This document shows, in pieces, positions 36,837 through 45,607 of a stretch of DNA of 64,000 nt. Source of the DNA: Shewanella yunxiaonensis. GTDB taxonomy: Bacteria; Pseudomonadota; Gammaproteobacteria; Enterobacterales; Shewanellaceae. The stretch is from the NCBI RefSeq assembly GCF_018223345.1, contig NZ_CP073587.1, forward strand, positions 3,708,501 to 3,772,500. The letters run 5' to 3'. Every line of letters begins with the position of its first letter. Position 1 is the stretch's first letter. A program made the position numbers and the translations under genes. The notes beneath the pieces are model-generated. The model saw only the letters and a list, made by a program, of their open reading frames with translations. It was not told the DNA's origin and did not search any database.

Positions 36837-37907
36837 TCAGAGTAAAGCTTCAATTTGGGCGATGGCGGCGTCAAGTCCGTTACTCAACCCTTGTGACGCC
36901 ATCTGCTGTTTGAGTCGGTTAATCGTCTGAGGTTCCTGCAACTGGCGCGAGGCCTCAACCAAAGCGGCGGCATTAAAATCCGCCTTCAGACACAGCTGCT
37001 GTCGTACACAACTATCCACCCTGGCAAACTGATCTTTCGACACCGATACCGCCAATGTCGGGACATGTAACGCCAACGCCTGCAACAAGGTGTCGCCACC
37101 TGCGAGTACCGCGCCTTTTGCGGCACTCAGTAGACTGATGAAATCGGTGTTATTGATTGCCGCGATACCGATAACCCCTGGTAACTGAGGCAATGCCTGC
37201 GGGTAATTGGGGCCATATACGACGATACAGGTCATGCCTGTTTGCTGATACATCGCCGCCGCCGCCTTGGCAAATGCATCAGCCACCAAGATGCCATCAA
37301 CGCGATGACCTCCGGAACCGGCGTTAAACAGCCAAAAAGCGTCCGACTGCAGTTGGTACTGTTGTAGTAATGCGGTTTGTCGAGCCTGGTTAGGTGGACA
37401 AAAAACCGGCCCGATCACCAGCGGCTCCGACTTGTGTAATAACCAGAGTTTGAAACGCTCAAGCCAGCTGATATCACCGATAAAGAAGTGTGGTTGCACC
37501 ACTAAATGACTATCCGTGGCGCAGATACGCTTCCATTTCAGACCACGGCTGCGTTTGCGGCGATGCTGACTAATAAACACCACTTTGGCGCCACAATGCT
37601 GAGCATGTTGCAACTGTGTGCGGCGGCCAGAAGCGTCGAAAATCGCCACATCTGGTCGATAATCTGAAATGATACGATTAACCGCAGCAACGCGCTTGGT
37701 TGGTGTCTCATCCAATAAGTCAGCCGCATAAGGACAATTCGCGGCATAAGGCGCATCACGATTTAAAATAAAATGGATCTGCGCCTGAGGCCAACGGCTA
37801 ACGACGGCATCGGCTAATATCAGTGAGCGCATATACTCGCCGATGCCTTCAGCAGAAGACACCGGGATAAATAAAAATTTCAGGTCCTGACGGGACGGCT
37901 CTGCCAT
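36837..37907 (-). CDS. Putative glycosyltransferase of the MurG/UDP-sugar GT-B type
   Basis: I recognise the fold but not the family. The 356-residue protein begins LKFLFIPVSSAEGIGEYMRSLILADAVVSRWP, typical of GT-B enzymes that take an acceptor sugar, and ends with a MurG-like donor domain: FNAGSGGHRV, VVYGPNYP and LSAAKGAVLAGGDTLLQALALHVPTLAV. It lies between two family 9 genes, 19 bases from the upstream gene's stop, and so probably makes one linkage of this strain's LPS core. Donor and acceptor are unknown. The ATG at 37907 is preferred over the one four codons upstream. Confidence 0.6.
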   Translation of the reverse strand: MAEPSRQDLKFLFIPVSSAEGIGEYMRSLILADAVVSRWPQAQIHFILNRDAPYAANCPYAADLLDETPTKRVAAVNRIISDYRPDVAIFDASGRRTQLQHAQHCGAKVVFISQHRRKRSRGLKWKRICATDSHLVVQPHFFIGDISWLERFKLWLLHKSEPLVIGPVFCPPNQARQTALLQQYQLQSDAFWLFNAGSGGHRVDGILVADAFAKAAAAMYQQTGMTCIVVYGPNYPQALPQLPGVIGIAAINNTDFISLLSAAKGAVLAGGDTLLQALALHVPTLAVSVSKDQFARVDSCVRQQLCLKADFNAAALVEASRQLQEPQTINRLKQQMASQGLSNGLDAAIAQIEALL

Positions 37908-37925
37908 ATATGCTTCCATTGATAA

Positions 37926-38969
37926 TTACAGGTGCTGTTCTGCTATCACCTGATCAAAAACTTCCTGTACTGCCGCAACCGATATGCGTTCCATCAGGTG
38001 TTCACCTTTGGCGCGAGTTCCCCAACGTACCGGTTTATCCGGATGTTGCTCCGCAATCACTTGGTCATAGACGCTAACCACATATTGGCGCCATAAATAA
38101 GGCCCCGTCCGGCCGGGATTAGAATGAGCATATAAGCCAATCACCGGCGTTCCCTGAGTGACCGCCATATGGGTTGGCCCGGTATCCGGAGCCACCACCA
38201 ATGATGCCTGACGTAAGATTGCCAGCATCTGAACCAAACTGGTTTTTCCAACGAGGTTGCTGATCTTACACTGACACGCGTTGATGATATCAACGGCCAG
38301 TTGCTGTTCCATGGCGGCAGGGCCACCACACAACATGATATTAAACCCCTTTGCCGCGGCATGTTCTGCCAGAGCCGCGTAGCGTTCTGGTAGCCAATTG
38401 CGTTCTGCTTTACTGGCAGCCGGGCAGATCACCAACCAGCGCTGCGTGCCCATCTGTTGCTGGGCAAATTCAGTAGCTACAACTGGCACTGGGATCTGCC
38501 AGCGCGGCGCTAGATCTGTTACCCCTAACTTGGCAGCAAATCCCATGAAGCCATCTAGTACATGCGGCGTTGCCAATGGCGCCACGTGTTCATTAGTGAC
38601 TAACCACTGGCCTTCTTTAGCCCGTGCTCGATCAAAACCGATACGCACTTTGGCCGGGATCATCAAAGAGGCAATAGTGGCGCGCAATGCCACCTGCATA
38701 TGTAGCAGTACGTCAAAACGGCGGCCGTGAAATGCATGTTTGAGTACCCGATAACTTCGCCAACCTTGGGATTTATCAAACACGACAAACTCAATTCCCG
38801 GCAAATGTTTAAGCAGCTGATACTCCACCTTACCAATCACCCAGGTGATCGCTAGCGCCGGATATTGCCGCTGGATCGCCTGCACCATGGCAACCGCATG
38901 GCAAACATCGCCAATCGCAGATAAACGCAATAAACACAGTGAACGGATTTGGCGGGGATCAAAACTCAT
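37926..38969 (-). CDS. Family 9 glycosyltransferase, heptosyltransferase
   Basis: A 347-residue ADP-heptose:LPS heptosyltransferase-type enzyme and the first gene of the leftward LPS operon. The open frame extends 70 codons farther, but the ATG at 38969 (MSFDPRQIRSLCLLRLSAIGDVCHAVAM) puts the family's RLSAIGDV motif at the normal N-terminal place. The donor site VVAPDTGPTHMAVTQGTPVIGLYAHSNPGRTGPY is canonical (DTGxxH). The C-terminal VFDQVIAEQHL repeats an internal YDQVIAEQHP segment, a small tandem feature. Divergent from kdkA with 85 bases between start codons. Confidence 0.9.
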   Translation of the reverse strand: MSFDPRQIRSLCLLRLSAIGDVCHAVAMVQAIQRQYPALAITWVIGKVEYQLLKHLPGIEFVVFDKSQGWRSYRVLKHAFHGRRFDVLLHMQVALRATIASLMIPAKVRIGFDRARAKEGQWLVTNEHVAPLATPHVLDGFMGFAAKLGVTDLAPRWQIPVPVVATEFAQQQMGTQRWLVICPAASKAERNWLPERYAALAEHAAAKGFNIMLCGGPAAMEQQLAVDIINACQCKISNLVGKTSLVQMLAILRQASLVVAPDTGPTHMAVTQGTPVIGLYAHSNPGRTGPYLWRQYVVSVYDQVIAEQHPDKPVRWGTRAKGEHLMERISVAAVQEVFDQVIAEQHL

Positions 38970-39054
38970 CGGAACAAATGCCGGTAATGGGATGCAAGCC
39001 CCGGATCTTAATGTAGAATGGCCGCAGGTTCCATGCTTACACATTAGATTTCCC

Positions 39055-39774
39055 ATGCAACTGATAAAAACCGCCAACGGTTGTATCGCTACCACGAAGA
39101 CAACGCCTTCGGATATCACCCCGGAATGGTTCCGCGAATCGTTCTGGCGGCAACGCCAGGCGATCACTGGCTCATCCACCGGCCGTTACATCACCTGGTT
39201 TGTGCAATATGACCAGCAACAGTGGGTGCTGCGCCATTACTGGCGTGGCGGTCTAATGGAAAAATTCAGCAAAGATGCCTATCTGTTTACCGGTTCCAAC
39301 CGCACCCGTGCAGTGGCAGAGCTGGCGCTCCTAGAAAAGCTGTATTTGCAGGGTTTGCCGGTACCCAGACCCGTCGCGGCCAATGTGGAACGCTTTGGTC
39401 TGTGGTATCGCGCCGACATTCTGATTGAGCGCATTGCGGGAGCGCAGGATTTGGTCGCAATACTCGCGAACACCCCCATGAGTGACACCCAATGGCAACA
39501 GCTTGGTGCCCAGATTGCAGAATTTCACCGTTGCGGCGTGTACCACGCCGATCTTAACGCTAAGAATATTCTGCTAAGTGGCAACCAGTTCTATCTGATT
39601 GATTTTGATCGTGGCAGTGAAAAAATCCCTTTGAAAATCTGGCAGCAAGCGAATCTGGACAGATTGTTGCGCTCATTCAATAAAGAACAAGGCAAACAGC
39701 CAGCACTGGCATTTAATGCGCAATGCTGGCAATGGTTAATGGCAGGATATAACCGCGTTAACCCGCTGGCTTGA
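39055..39774 (+). CDS. kdkA: 3-deoxy-D-manno-octulosonic acid kinase
   Basis: Phosphorylates the single Kdo residue of the inner core at O-4. The open frame begins earlier but the ATG at 39055 starts the real protein (MQLIKTANGC), 239 residues, the normal KdkA length. Kinase-like features: WVLRHYWRGGLMEKFSKDAYLF near the N-terminus, the catalytic YHADLNAKNILL and the metal-binding FYLIDFDRGS. Kdo kinases occur in organisms with one Kdo per lipid A (Haemophilus, Vibrio, Shewanella), so the adjacent WaaA is likely monofunctional. Its last 17 bases overlap the 3' end of convergent waaA. Confidence 0.92.
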   Translation: MQLIKTANGCIATTKTTPSDITPEWFRESFWRQRQAITGSSTGRYITWFVQYDQQQWVLRHYWRGGLMEKFSKDAYLFTGSNRTRAVAELALLEKLYLQGLPVPRPVAANVERFGLWYRADILIERIAGAQDLVAILANTPMSDTQWQQLGAQIAEFHRCGVYHADLNAKNILLSGNQFYLIDFDRGSEKIPLKIWQQANLDRLLRSFNKEQGKQPALAFNAQCWQWLMAGYNRVNPLA

Positions 39775-41038
39775 TTGTCGCCAGCTGTTGCAGTACCAAT
39801 GAGGTTTGACGCTGCAACGCGCCTTTGTTAGCCGCGACCACAGATAAACTGGCACGGCTGGCATGTTGCCAACAAGCAGGTTCCGCCCATAACGGCTGTA
39901 TTGCGGCAGCCAGTTGTGATGCATTTTCGACAAGCTGCATCGCGCCTGCAGCCACCAGCATTTCACTGATCTCTTTAAAATCCCAATGATTAGGCCCTTC
40001 AAATACTGGTAATCCTAACGCGGCGGGCTCCAGTGGATTATGACCACCATTATTGATCAGCGTGCCGCCGATGAAGGCAATATCAGCACAACTGTACAAA
40101 GCCAATAATTCCCCCATGGTATCGCCCAGCAGCACTTGGGTATCCGCCGAAAGGTCGCGACTGACACTGCGACGCACAAAACGTAAACCACTGCGTTGGA
40201 TCGTTTCCGCGGCATTATCAAATTGTTCGGGATGGCGCGGCACCATGATCAGCAAAGCATCTGGCGATTGTTGCAATAACAACTTATGACACGCCAGCAT
40301 CGCCGCAAATTCCCCCGGGTGCACACTGCCAGCAATCCACACCGGTGACGACTGTCGGCCCCATAGCTGGCGTTGCGCCCGCGCACTGGCGAGCTTGCTT
40401 TCATCCAATTGCAGATCAAATTTAAGGCTGCCGCAGACATGCAGTTTATTCAGCGCCACCCCTAAGTCCGCAAAGCGTTGTGCTTCCACCGCCGTTTGCA
40501 CCGCGATATTGTCGAGCGACTGCAACATCGGCCCGCTGAGTTTTCGCCACTTATGGTAGTTCGCTGCTGACTTAGCGGATAAGCGGGCATTGGCTAGTAG
40601 CAGTTTGGCACCTTGCTTTTTGGCTTGTTGCAATAGATTGGGCCACAGTTCGGTTTCCATAATAATCAGCAGTTGTGGTTGCAGATGCTTTAGAAAACGC
40701 CGCACACACCACGGCAGATCAAATGGCAGATATTGATGTTGCACACTGTCGCCTAAGGCTTTCAATACTTCCCGAGAACCGGTTGGACTGGTAGTGGTCA
40801 CCATGAGGGTCAAATCAGGTCGTTGTTGTTGTATCGCTCTGATCAGCGGTAATGCCGCCAACGTCTCGCCCATAGAAACGCTGTGGATCAGCACATCACA
40901 CTGGCGAATTTTTCCCAGACCAAAACGCTCACCCCAACGTCCTCGATAATCGGCGCTTTTTATGGCCCGGACTACCAGATATAGCAGTAGCAAGGGCGTG
41001 AGCAGGTACAACAATATAGAGTAATAACGCAGATTCAT
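39758..41038 (-). CDS. waaA: Kdo transferase (3-deoxy-D-manno-octulosonic acid transferase)
   Basis: Adds Kdo from CMP-Kdo to lipid IVA at the inner membrane. 426 residues from the ATG at 41038, matching the family length. An N-terminal membrane anchor (YSILLYLLTPLLLLYLVVRAI) is followed by RGRWGERFG, HSVSMGETLAALPLIRAIQ with the acceptor-side glutamate, TTTSPTGSREV and the donor domain (GSVHPGEFA, FIGGTLINNGGHNPLEPAALGLPVFEG). It is encoded convergently with kdkA and divergently from a TetR regulator. Confidence 0.95.
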   Translation of the reverse strand: MNLRYYSILLYLLTPLLLLYLVVRAIKSADYRGRWGERFGLGKIRQCDVLIHSVSMGETLAALPLIRAIQQQRPDLTLMVTTTSPTGSREVLKALGDSVQHQYLPFDLPWCVRRFLKHLQPQLLIIMETELWPNLLQQAKKQGAKLLLANARLSAKSAANYHKWRKLSGPMLQSLDNIAVQTAVEAQRFADLGVALNKLHVCGSLKFDLQLDESKLASARAQRQLWGRQSSPVWIAGSVHPGEFAAMLACHKLLLQQSPDALLIMVPRHPEQFDNAAETIQRSGLRFVRRSVSRDLSADTQVLLGDTMGELLALYSCADIAFIGGTLINNGGHNPLEPAALGLPVFEGPNHWDFKEISEMLVAAGAMQLVENASQLAAAIQPLWAEPACWQHASRASLSVVAANKGALQRQTSLVLQQLATIKPAG

Positions 41039-41133
41039 CAGGCAATTATCAAAAGGTTCAACCACAATAAGGAGAATGTTAACATAGTCGCTGGGACTGC
41101 AATAACCAGGACGTGTGTTTACCAAGGAACACT

Positions 41134-41778
41134 ATGAAAACTCGTGACCGAATCATCCAGGCTAGCCTGCAGTTATTCAACGAAAATGGCGAGCGCAGTA
41201 CTACCACTAACCATATTGCCGCCCACCTCGGCATGAGCCCAGGCAATCTCTATTACCACTTCCGTAATAAAGAAGACATCATTCGCAGCATTTTTACCCT
41301 GTACGAAACCCACCTGGAATCAGCCTTTCAGCCTTATGATCAACAGCAGCTCAATGTGGAGTTACTGATAAGTTACTTCGATGCAATTTTCTACACCATG
41401 TGGCAATTCCGGTTTATGTACGGCAATCTGGTGGATATCCTCGGTCGGGATGAGCTGCTAAAGCAACGGTATCTGAAGGTACAAGTCCGTGTACAAGCCC
41501 ACGCCACCAAGTTGCTAACCCAATTATGTCACGATGGCTTTCTGAGTATCGACGCGGACAAAATCGCCAAACTGGCGGACACAATCCGTATGATAGTGAG
41601 CTTCTGGATCAGTTATCAGCTGACACAATCTGACAGCACCGGGATCACCAAGGCGGCATTGTACGAAGGTGTTCTGCGCGTACTGATGATCTTTCGTGGT
41701 TATGCCACTGCCAGCTCAACAGAAACATTTATCCGTCTCGAACACCACTATGCGGGGCTGGCCAAGAAACCGCTGTAA
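41134..41778 (+). CDS. TetR-family transcriptional regulator
   Basis: A 214-residue repressor-type protein. The helix-turn-helix is clear: RDRIIQASLQLFNENGERSTTTNHIAAHLGMSPGNLYYHFRNKEDIIRSI at residues 4-53. The ligand domain is helical with unusual aromatic content (FDAIFYTMWQFRFMYGNL). The ATG at 41134 follows AAGGAA. It starts 95 bases from the divergent waaA start; either waaA or the downstream kbl-tdh operon could be its target, but no palindromic operator stands out. Confidence 0.87.
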   Translation: MKTRDRIIQASLQLFNENGERSTTTNHIAAHLGMSPGNLYYHFRNKEDIIRSIFTLYETHLESAFQPYDQQQLNVELLISYFDAIFYTMWQFRFMYGNLVDILGRDELLKQRYLKVQVRVQAHATKLLTQLCHDGFLSIDADKIAKLADTIRMIVSFWISYQLTQSDSTGITKAALYEGVLRVLMIFRGYATASSTETFIRLEHHYAGLAKKPL

Positions 41779-41993
41779 CACTGCAAAACTGGCAATAACC
41801 CATTACACTTGCAGCGAATACTCGTGAGACTGGGCATAACAACGTCCTCAGATTTTTTGATGAAAATCAGGAGTCTGACTGAATATGGCTAATGCCACGC
41901 CAGCACAGCGAAAAATCACTGTAGAGCGGTTTGCTTTAGGGTTAAAATGCCGCCACTCCACGAGTCAGAATAACCAAACCAAGGAGACTTCAG

Positions 41994-43187
41994 GTGGCAT
42001 CTTCCTCTTTCTACGCCCAAATTCAGCAACAACTGGCTGACACTAAAGCCGAAGGTCTGTACAAAAATGAGCGGGTGATTGTCTCCCCGCAGCAAACCGC
42101 AATTCGCGTTGGTGAGCACGAAGTGATCAACTTCTGCGCCAACAACTATCTGGGGTTAGCCAACCATCCTCAGTTGATCAAAGCAGCCCAACAAGGCATG
42201 GAAGAGCATGGCTTCGGCATGGCTTCCGTGCGTTTTATCTGCGGGACCCAAGACATTCATAAACAGTTGGAAGCCAAAATTTCCGCGTTTCTGGGCATGG
42301 AAGATACCATCCTTTACTCTTCTTGCTTTGATGCGAACGGCGGTTTGTTTGAAACGCTGTTAGGCGCTGAAGATGCAATTATCTCTGATGCGTTGAACCA
42401 TGCCTCCATCATTGATGGAGTGCGTCTGTGTAAAGCCATGCGCTTCCGTTACGCCAACAATGATATGGCCGATCTGGAGCAGCAACTTCAAGCCGCCAAA
42501 GCCGCCAATGCTCGCCATATTCTGATCGCCACTGACGGTGTGTTCTCAATGGACGGGGTAATCGCCAACCTGAAAGGCATCTGTGACTTAGCCGATCAGT
42601 ACGGGGCACTGGTAATGGTCGATGACTCTCATGCCGTCGGCTTTATTGGCGCGCATGGCCGCGGCACTCACGAATACTGCGGTGTGATGGGCAGAGTTGA
42701 TATCATCACTGGCACACTCGGCAAAGCACTTGGCGGGGCCTCCGGTGGCTACACTGCCGCCAAAAAAGAAGTGATTGACTGGTTACGCCAACGTTCACGC
42801 CCTTACCTGTTTTCCAATTCTCTGGCCCCGGCAATCGTTAGCGCCTCGCTCAAGGTGCTGGAACTGCTAGAGAATGGCGATGATCTGCGTAACGCCGTTT
42901 GGGAAAACAGTCGCTATTTCCGTGAAAAAATGACCGCCGCAGGCTTTACGCTGGCAGGCGCTGACCACGCCATCATTCCAGTGATGTTAGGCGATGCTAA
43001 ACTGGCCAGCGATTTTGCTGACGCCCTGCTTAAGGAAAATATTTACGTTATTGGTTTCTCATTCCCGGTAGTTCCGAAGGGCCAGGCACGCATCCGAACC
43101 CAAATGTCGGCCGCGCATACCAAAGCACAACTGGATAAAGCCATTGAAGCCTTTACCCGCATCGGTAAACAGCTGGGCGTTATCTGA
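41994..43187 (+). CDS. kbl: 2-amino-3-ketobutyrate CoA ligase (glycine C-acetyltransferase)
   Basis: PLP enzyme converting 2-amino-3-ketobutyrate and CoA to glycine and acetyl-CoA, the second step of threonine degradation. 397 residues, equal to E. coli Kbl (398). The pyridoxal lysine lies in [14 protein letters not shown], with VDDSHAVGF binding the cofactor ring and [11 protein letters not shown] upstream. The start is a GTG at 41994 preceded by AAGGAGA. It is followed after 19 bases by tdh. Confidence 0.97.
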   Translation: MASSSFYAQIQQQLADTKAEGLYKNERVIVSPQQTAIRVGEHEVINFCANNYLGLANHPQLIKAAQQGMEEHGFGMASVRFICGTQDIHKQLEAKISAFLGMEDTILYSSCFDANGGLFETLLGAEDAIISDALNHASIIDGVRLCKAMRFRYANNDMADLEQQLQAAKAANARHILIATDGVFSMDGVIANLKGICDLADQYGALVMVDDSHAVGFIGAHGRGTHEYCGVMGRVDIITGTLGKALGGASGGYTAAKKEVIDWLRQRSRPYLFSNSLAPAIVSASLKVLELLENGDDLRNAVWENSRYFREKMTAAGFTLAGADHAIIPVMLGDAKLASDFADALLKENIYVIGFSFPVVPKGQARIRTQMSAAHTKAQLDKAIEAFTRIGKQLGVI

Positions 43188-43206
43188 TAATTTTCAGGAA
43201 AATATG

Positions 43207-44232
43207 ATGAAAGCTCTCAGTAAACTCAAACCCGAACAGGGTATCTGGATGGTCGATGTGGCGGAACCGACAATGGGGCCCAACGACCTGCTGATCAAAA
43301 TCCGCAAAACTGCCATCTGCGGCACGGATGTCCATATCTACAACTGGGATGAATGGTCACAAAAAACCATTCCGGTTCCCATGGTAGTCGGTCATGAGTA
43401 TGTCGGTGAAGTGGTTGGTGTCGGTGACGAAGTGCGTGGTTTTAAAATTGGTGACCGGGTGTCTGGCGAAGGTCACATCACCTGTGGTCACTGCCGCAAT
43501 TGTCGCGCCGGTCGGACCCATCTGTGCCGTAATACATTTGGTGTCGGCGTCAACCGAGAAGGTTGCTTTGCCGAATATCTGGTGATCCCAGCATTTAACG
43601 CCTTCAGAATTCCGGATGATATCAGCGATGAGCTGGCATCTATTTTTGACCCCTTTGGTAATGCGGTACATACCGCGCTGTCATTTGATTTAGTTGGTGA
43701 AGACGTACTGATCACCGGTGCCGGTCCTATCGGCATTATGGCGGTCGCTATCTGTAAACACGTAGGGGCTCGTCATGTGGTTATCACTGATGTAAATGAC
43801 TACCGTCTGGAACTGGCCCGTAAAATGGGTGCAACTCGTGCGGTAAACGTCGCCAAACAGGATCTGAAGCAGGTAATGCAAGAGCTGAAGATGACGGAAG
43901 GCTTTGATGTGGGATTGGAGATGTCCGGGGTGCCATCAGCGTTCCATGCCATGCTCGACACGATGAACCACGGCGGCAAAATCGCCATGCTCGGTATTCC
44001 TGGCGGCCAGATGGCCATTGACTGGAGCAAAGTGATCTTCAAGGGCTTGGTGATCAAAGGGATCTACGGTCGCGAAATGTTTGAAACCTGGTATAAAATG
44101 GCCAGTCTGATCCAATCGGGTCTGGACATTTCGCCAGTGATCACGCACCGCTTTGCCATTGATGACTTCCAACAAGGGTTTGATGCCATGCGTTCAGGAC
44201 AGTCTGGCAAAGTGATCCTTAACTGGGACTAA
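43207..44232 (+). CDS. tdh: L-threonine 3-dehydrogenase
   Basis: Zinc- and NAD-dependent enzyme oxidising threonine to 2-amino-3-ketobutyrate, handed directly to Kbl. 341 residues from the second of two adjacent ATGs (43207), matching E. coli Tdh from MKALSKLK. Catalytic zinc ligand Cys38 in [30 protein letters not shown], structural zinc cysteines in [15 protein letters not shown] and the NAD motif [15 protein letters not shown] are all present. It forms an operon with kbl. Confidence 0.97.
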   Translation: MKALSKLKPEQGIWMVDVAEPTMGPNDLLIKIRKTAICGTDVHIYNWDEWSQKTIPVPMVVGHEYVGEVVGVGDEVRGFKIGDRVSGEGHITCGHCRNCRAGRTHLCRNTFGVGVNREGCFAEYLVIPAFNAFRIPDDISDELASIFDPFGNAVHTALSFDLVGEDVLITGAGPIGIMAVAICKHVGARHVVITDVNDYRLELARKMGATRAVNVAKQDLKQVMQELKMTEGFDVGLEMSGVPSAFHAMLDTMNHGGKIAMLGIPGGQMAIDWSKVIFKGLVIKGIYGREMFETWYKMASLIQSGLDISPVITHRFAIDDFQQGFDAMRSGQSGKVILNWD

Positions 44233-44240
44233 TCTTTTGA

Positions 44241-44268
44241 CAGGGCACTGTACTGAAGCAGTGCCCTG
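44241..44268 (+). terminator. Hairpin after tdh
   Basis: A perfect 10-bp stem (CAGGGCACTG and complement) with an 8-base loop begins 9 bases after the tdh stop. No T run follows, so it may be rho-assisted or an mRNA 3'-end stabiliser. Confidence 0.6.
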
Positions 44269-44312
44269 ATGCAAAATGTGAAATATCTCTCACTTATAAC
44301 TTCAGGTCGTAC

Positions 44313-44615
44313 ATGAGTGCTTTCCAAATAATCTCTGCCACCAAATTAAAACAGATGCAGCAACAGGCAGATGTGCAAATCGTCGACATCCGCGATGCTG
44401 GCAGTTTTGAAAAAGGCCACATTCCCGGTGCTATCCGGCTTGGTAATGACAATCTGGCAACTTTTATGGCACAGGCCGATATGGAAAAGCCCTTGGTTGT
44501 CGTTTGCTATCACGGCATCAGCAGCCAAAGTGCTGCCGAATATTTGCATCAGCAAGGTTTTGATGATGTTTATAGTCTGGAAGGTGGTTTTGCTGCCTGG
44601 CCTTGGTACGACTAA
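44313..44615 (+). CDS. glpE: Thiosulfate sulfurtransferase (rhodanese)
   Basis: Single-domain cytoplasmic rhodanese transferring sulfane sulfur, in 100 residues (E. coli GlpE 108). The active-site loop is CYHGISSQ with Cys65; the upstream VDIRDAGSFEKGHIPGA motif is typical. It overlaps glpG by one base (TAATG), the same glpE-glpG pairing as E. coli, but glpD and glpR are not here. Confidence 0.92.
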   Translation: MSAFQIISATKLKQMQQQADVQIVDIRDAGSFEKGHIPGAIRLGNDNLATFMAQADMEKPLVVVCYHGISSQSAAEYLHQQGFDDVYSLEGGFAAWPWYD

Positions 44616-45445
44616 TGATAGAAATTGGCCAACTTCCAAATGAACGTGCAGCATTGGCGCTGATTGACTATCTGCGCGGCCAGGGTATTGAATGCCAGTT
44701 AGTTCATCTGGAACGAGGTGTTGCCATCTGTGTTGAACAACCACAACACGCCGAGGCCGCCCGCAAAGCCTTTTTCGATTTCATCCACAACCCCGGTGAT
44801 AATAAATATCGCCAAGCCTCCTGGGAACACGGTGACAACCGTCAGGCTCCGGACTACGGCGCGCCTTCACTCCAGCTATTCAGTCAATTTATTACCGGTG
44901 CAGGACCAATAACACTGCTGGTAATGTTTTCCTGCATTGTTATCTTCGCCATTATGAATCTCGGCGGAGATGAAACAGTATTCAATGCCCTCGGCTTTTT
45001 TGGCAGTTCGGCTAATGCCACCCCCGCACAAGTCTGGCGGTTGTTTACCCCGAGTCTGTTACATTTTTCAGCTTTGCACATCGTATTTAATCTGATGTGG
45101 TGGTGGGTGCTGGGGGGCCGCATTGAAACGCGCATTGGCAGTGCGCCGTTATTATTACTGTTGTTGGTGGCCGGAACCTTACCCAACCTGGTGCAATATT
45201 TTGTTTCGGGCCCTGATTTTGGGGGACTTTCCGGCGTGGTCTATGGACTCCTGGGATATTGCTGGTTGATGGGACGCTTAAAACCGGCTGCCGGGATCAC
45301 CGTACAACCGGCAGTGGTTGGGTTTATGCTGTTATGGCTCGCATTTGGCTTTACCGGAATGTTTGGTCTGAATATTGCCAACGGTGCCCATATGGCTGGA
45401 TTAGCCGTCGGGATGGCGCAAGGTTGGCTGGACAGTCGTAAGTAA
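44615..45445 (+). CDS. glpG: Rhomboid intramembrane serine protease
   Basis: A 276-residue membrane protease, the same length as E. coli GlpG. A cytoplasmic N-terminal domain (about 1-85) precedes six helices. The catalytic dyad is Ser206 in GGLSGVVYG and His259 in GAHMAGLAVG; the oxyanion-stabilising His150/Asn159 lie in LLHFSALHIVFNLMWWW. The start ATG at 44615 overlaps the glpE stop. All catalytic residues are present. Confidence 0.95.
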   Translation: MIEIGQLPNERAALALIDYLRGQGIECQLVHLERGVAICVEQPQHAEAARKAFFDFIHNPGDNKYRQASWEHGDNRQAPDYGAPSLQLFSQFITGAGPITLLVMFSCIVIFAIMNLGGDETVFNALGFFGSSANATPAQVWRLFTPSLLHFSALHIVFNLMWWWVLGGRIETRIGSAPLLLLLLVAGTLPNLVQYFVSGPDFGGLSGVVYGLLGYCWLMGRLKPAAGITVQPAVVGFMLLWLAFGFTGMFGLNIANGAHMAGLAVGMAQGWLDSRK

Positions 45446-45607
45446 TCTCATCTCAGCCTGTTGTATTCACTTACAAATTTTGTTGTCACACAACCCCTTA
45501 TCTTTGCTGGGTTTGTGCATCCCAGTGTCAACATCTGCGCATCATGCTCTTGGTAAACCACCTATTACTGGGTAATGTTAAGACTTTGTTTCTGACCGAT
45601 TAGTCGT

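Noticed and set aside
37926..38080. Internal repeat (DQVIAEQHP / DQVIAEQHL) at the end of a heptosyltransferase as a possible duplication artefact
   Set aside because: The repeat is short and in frame, and the donor site is intact; probably natural C-terminal variation.
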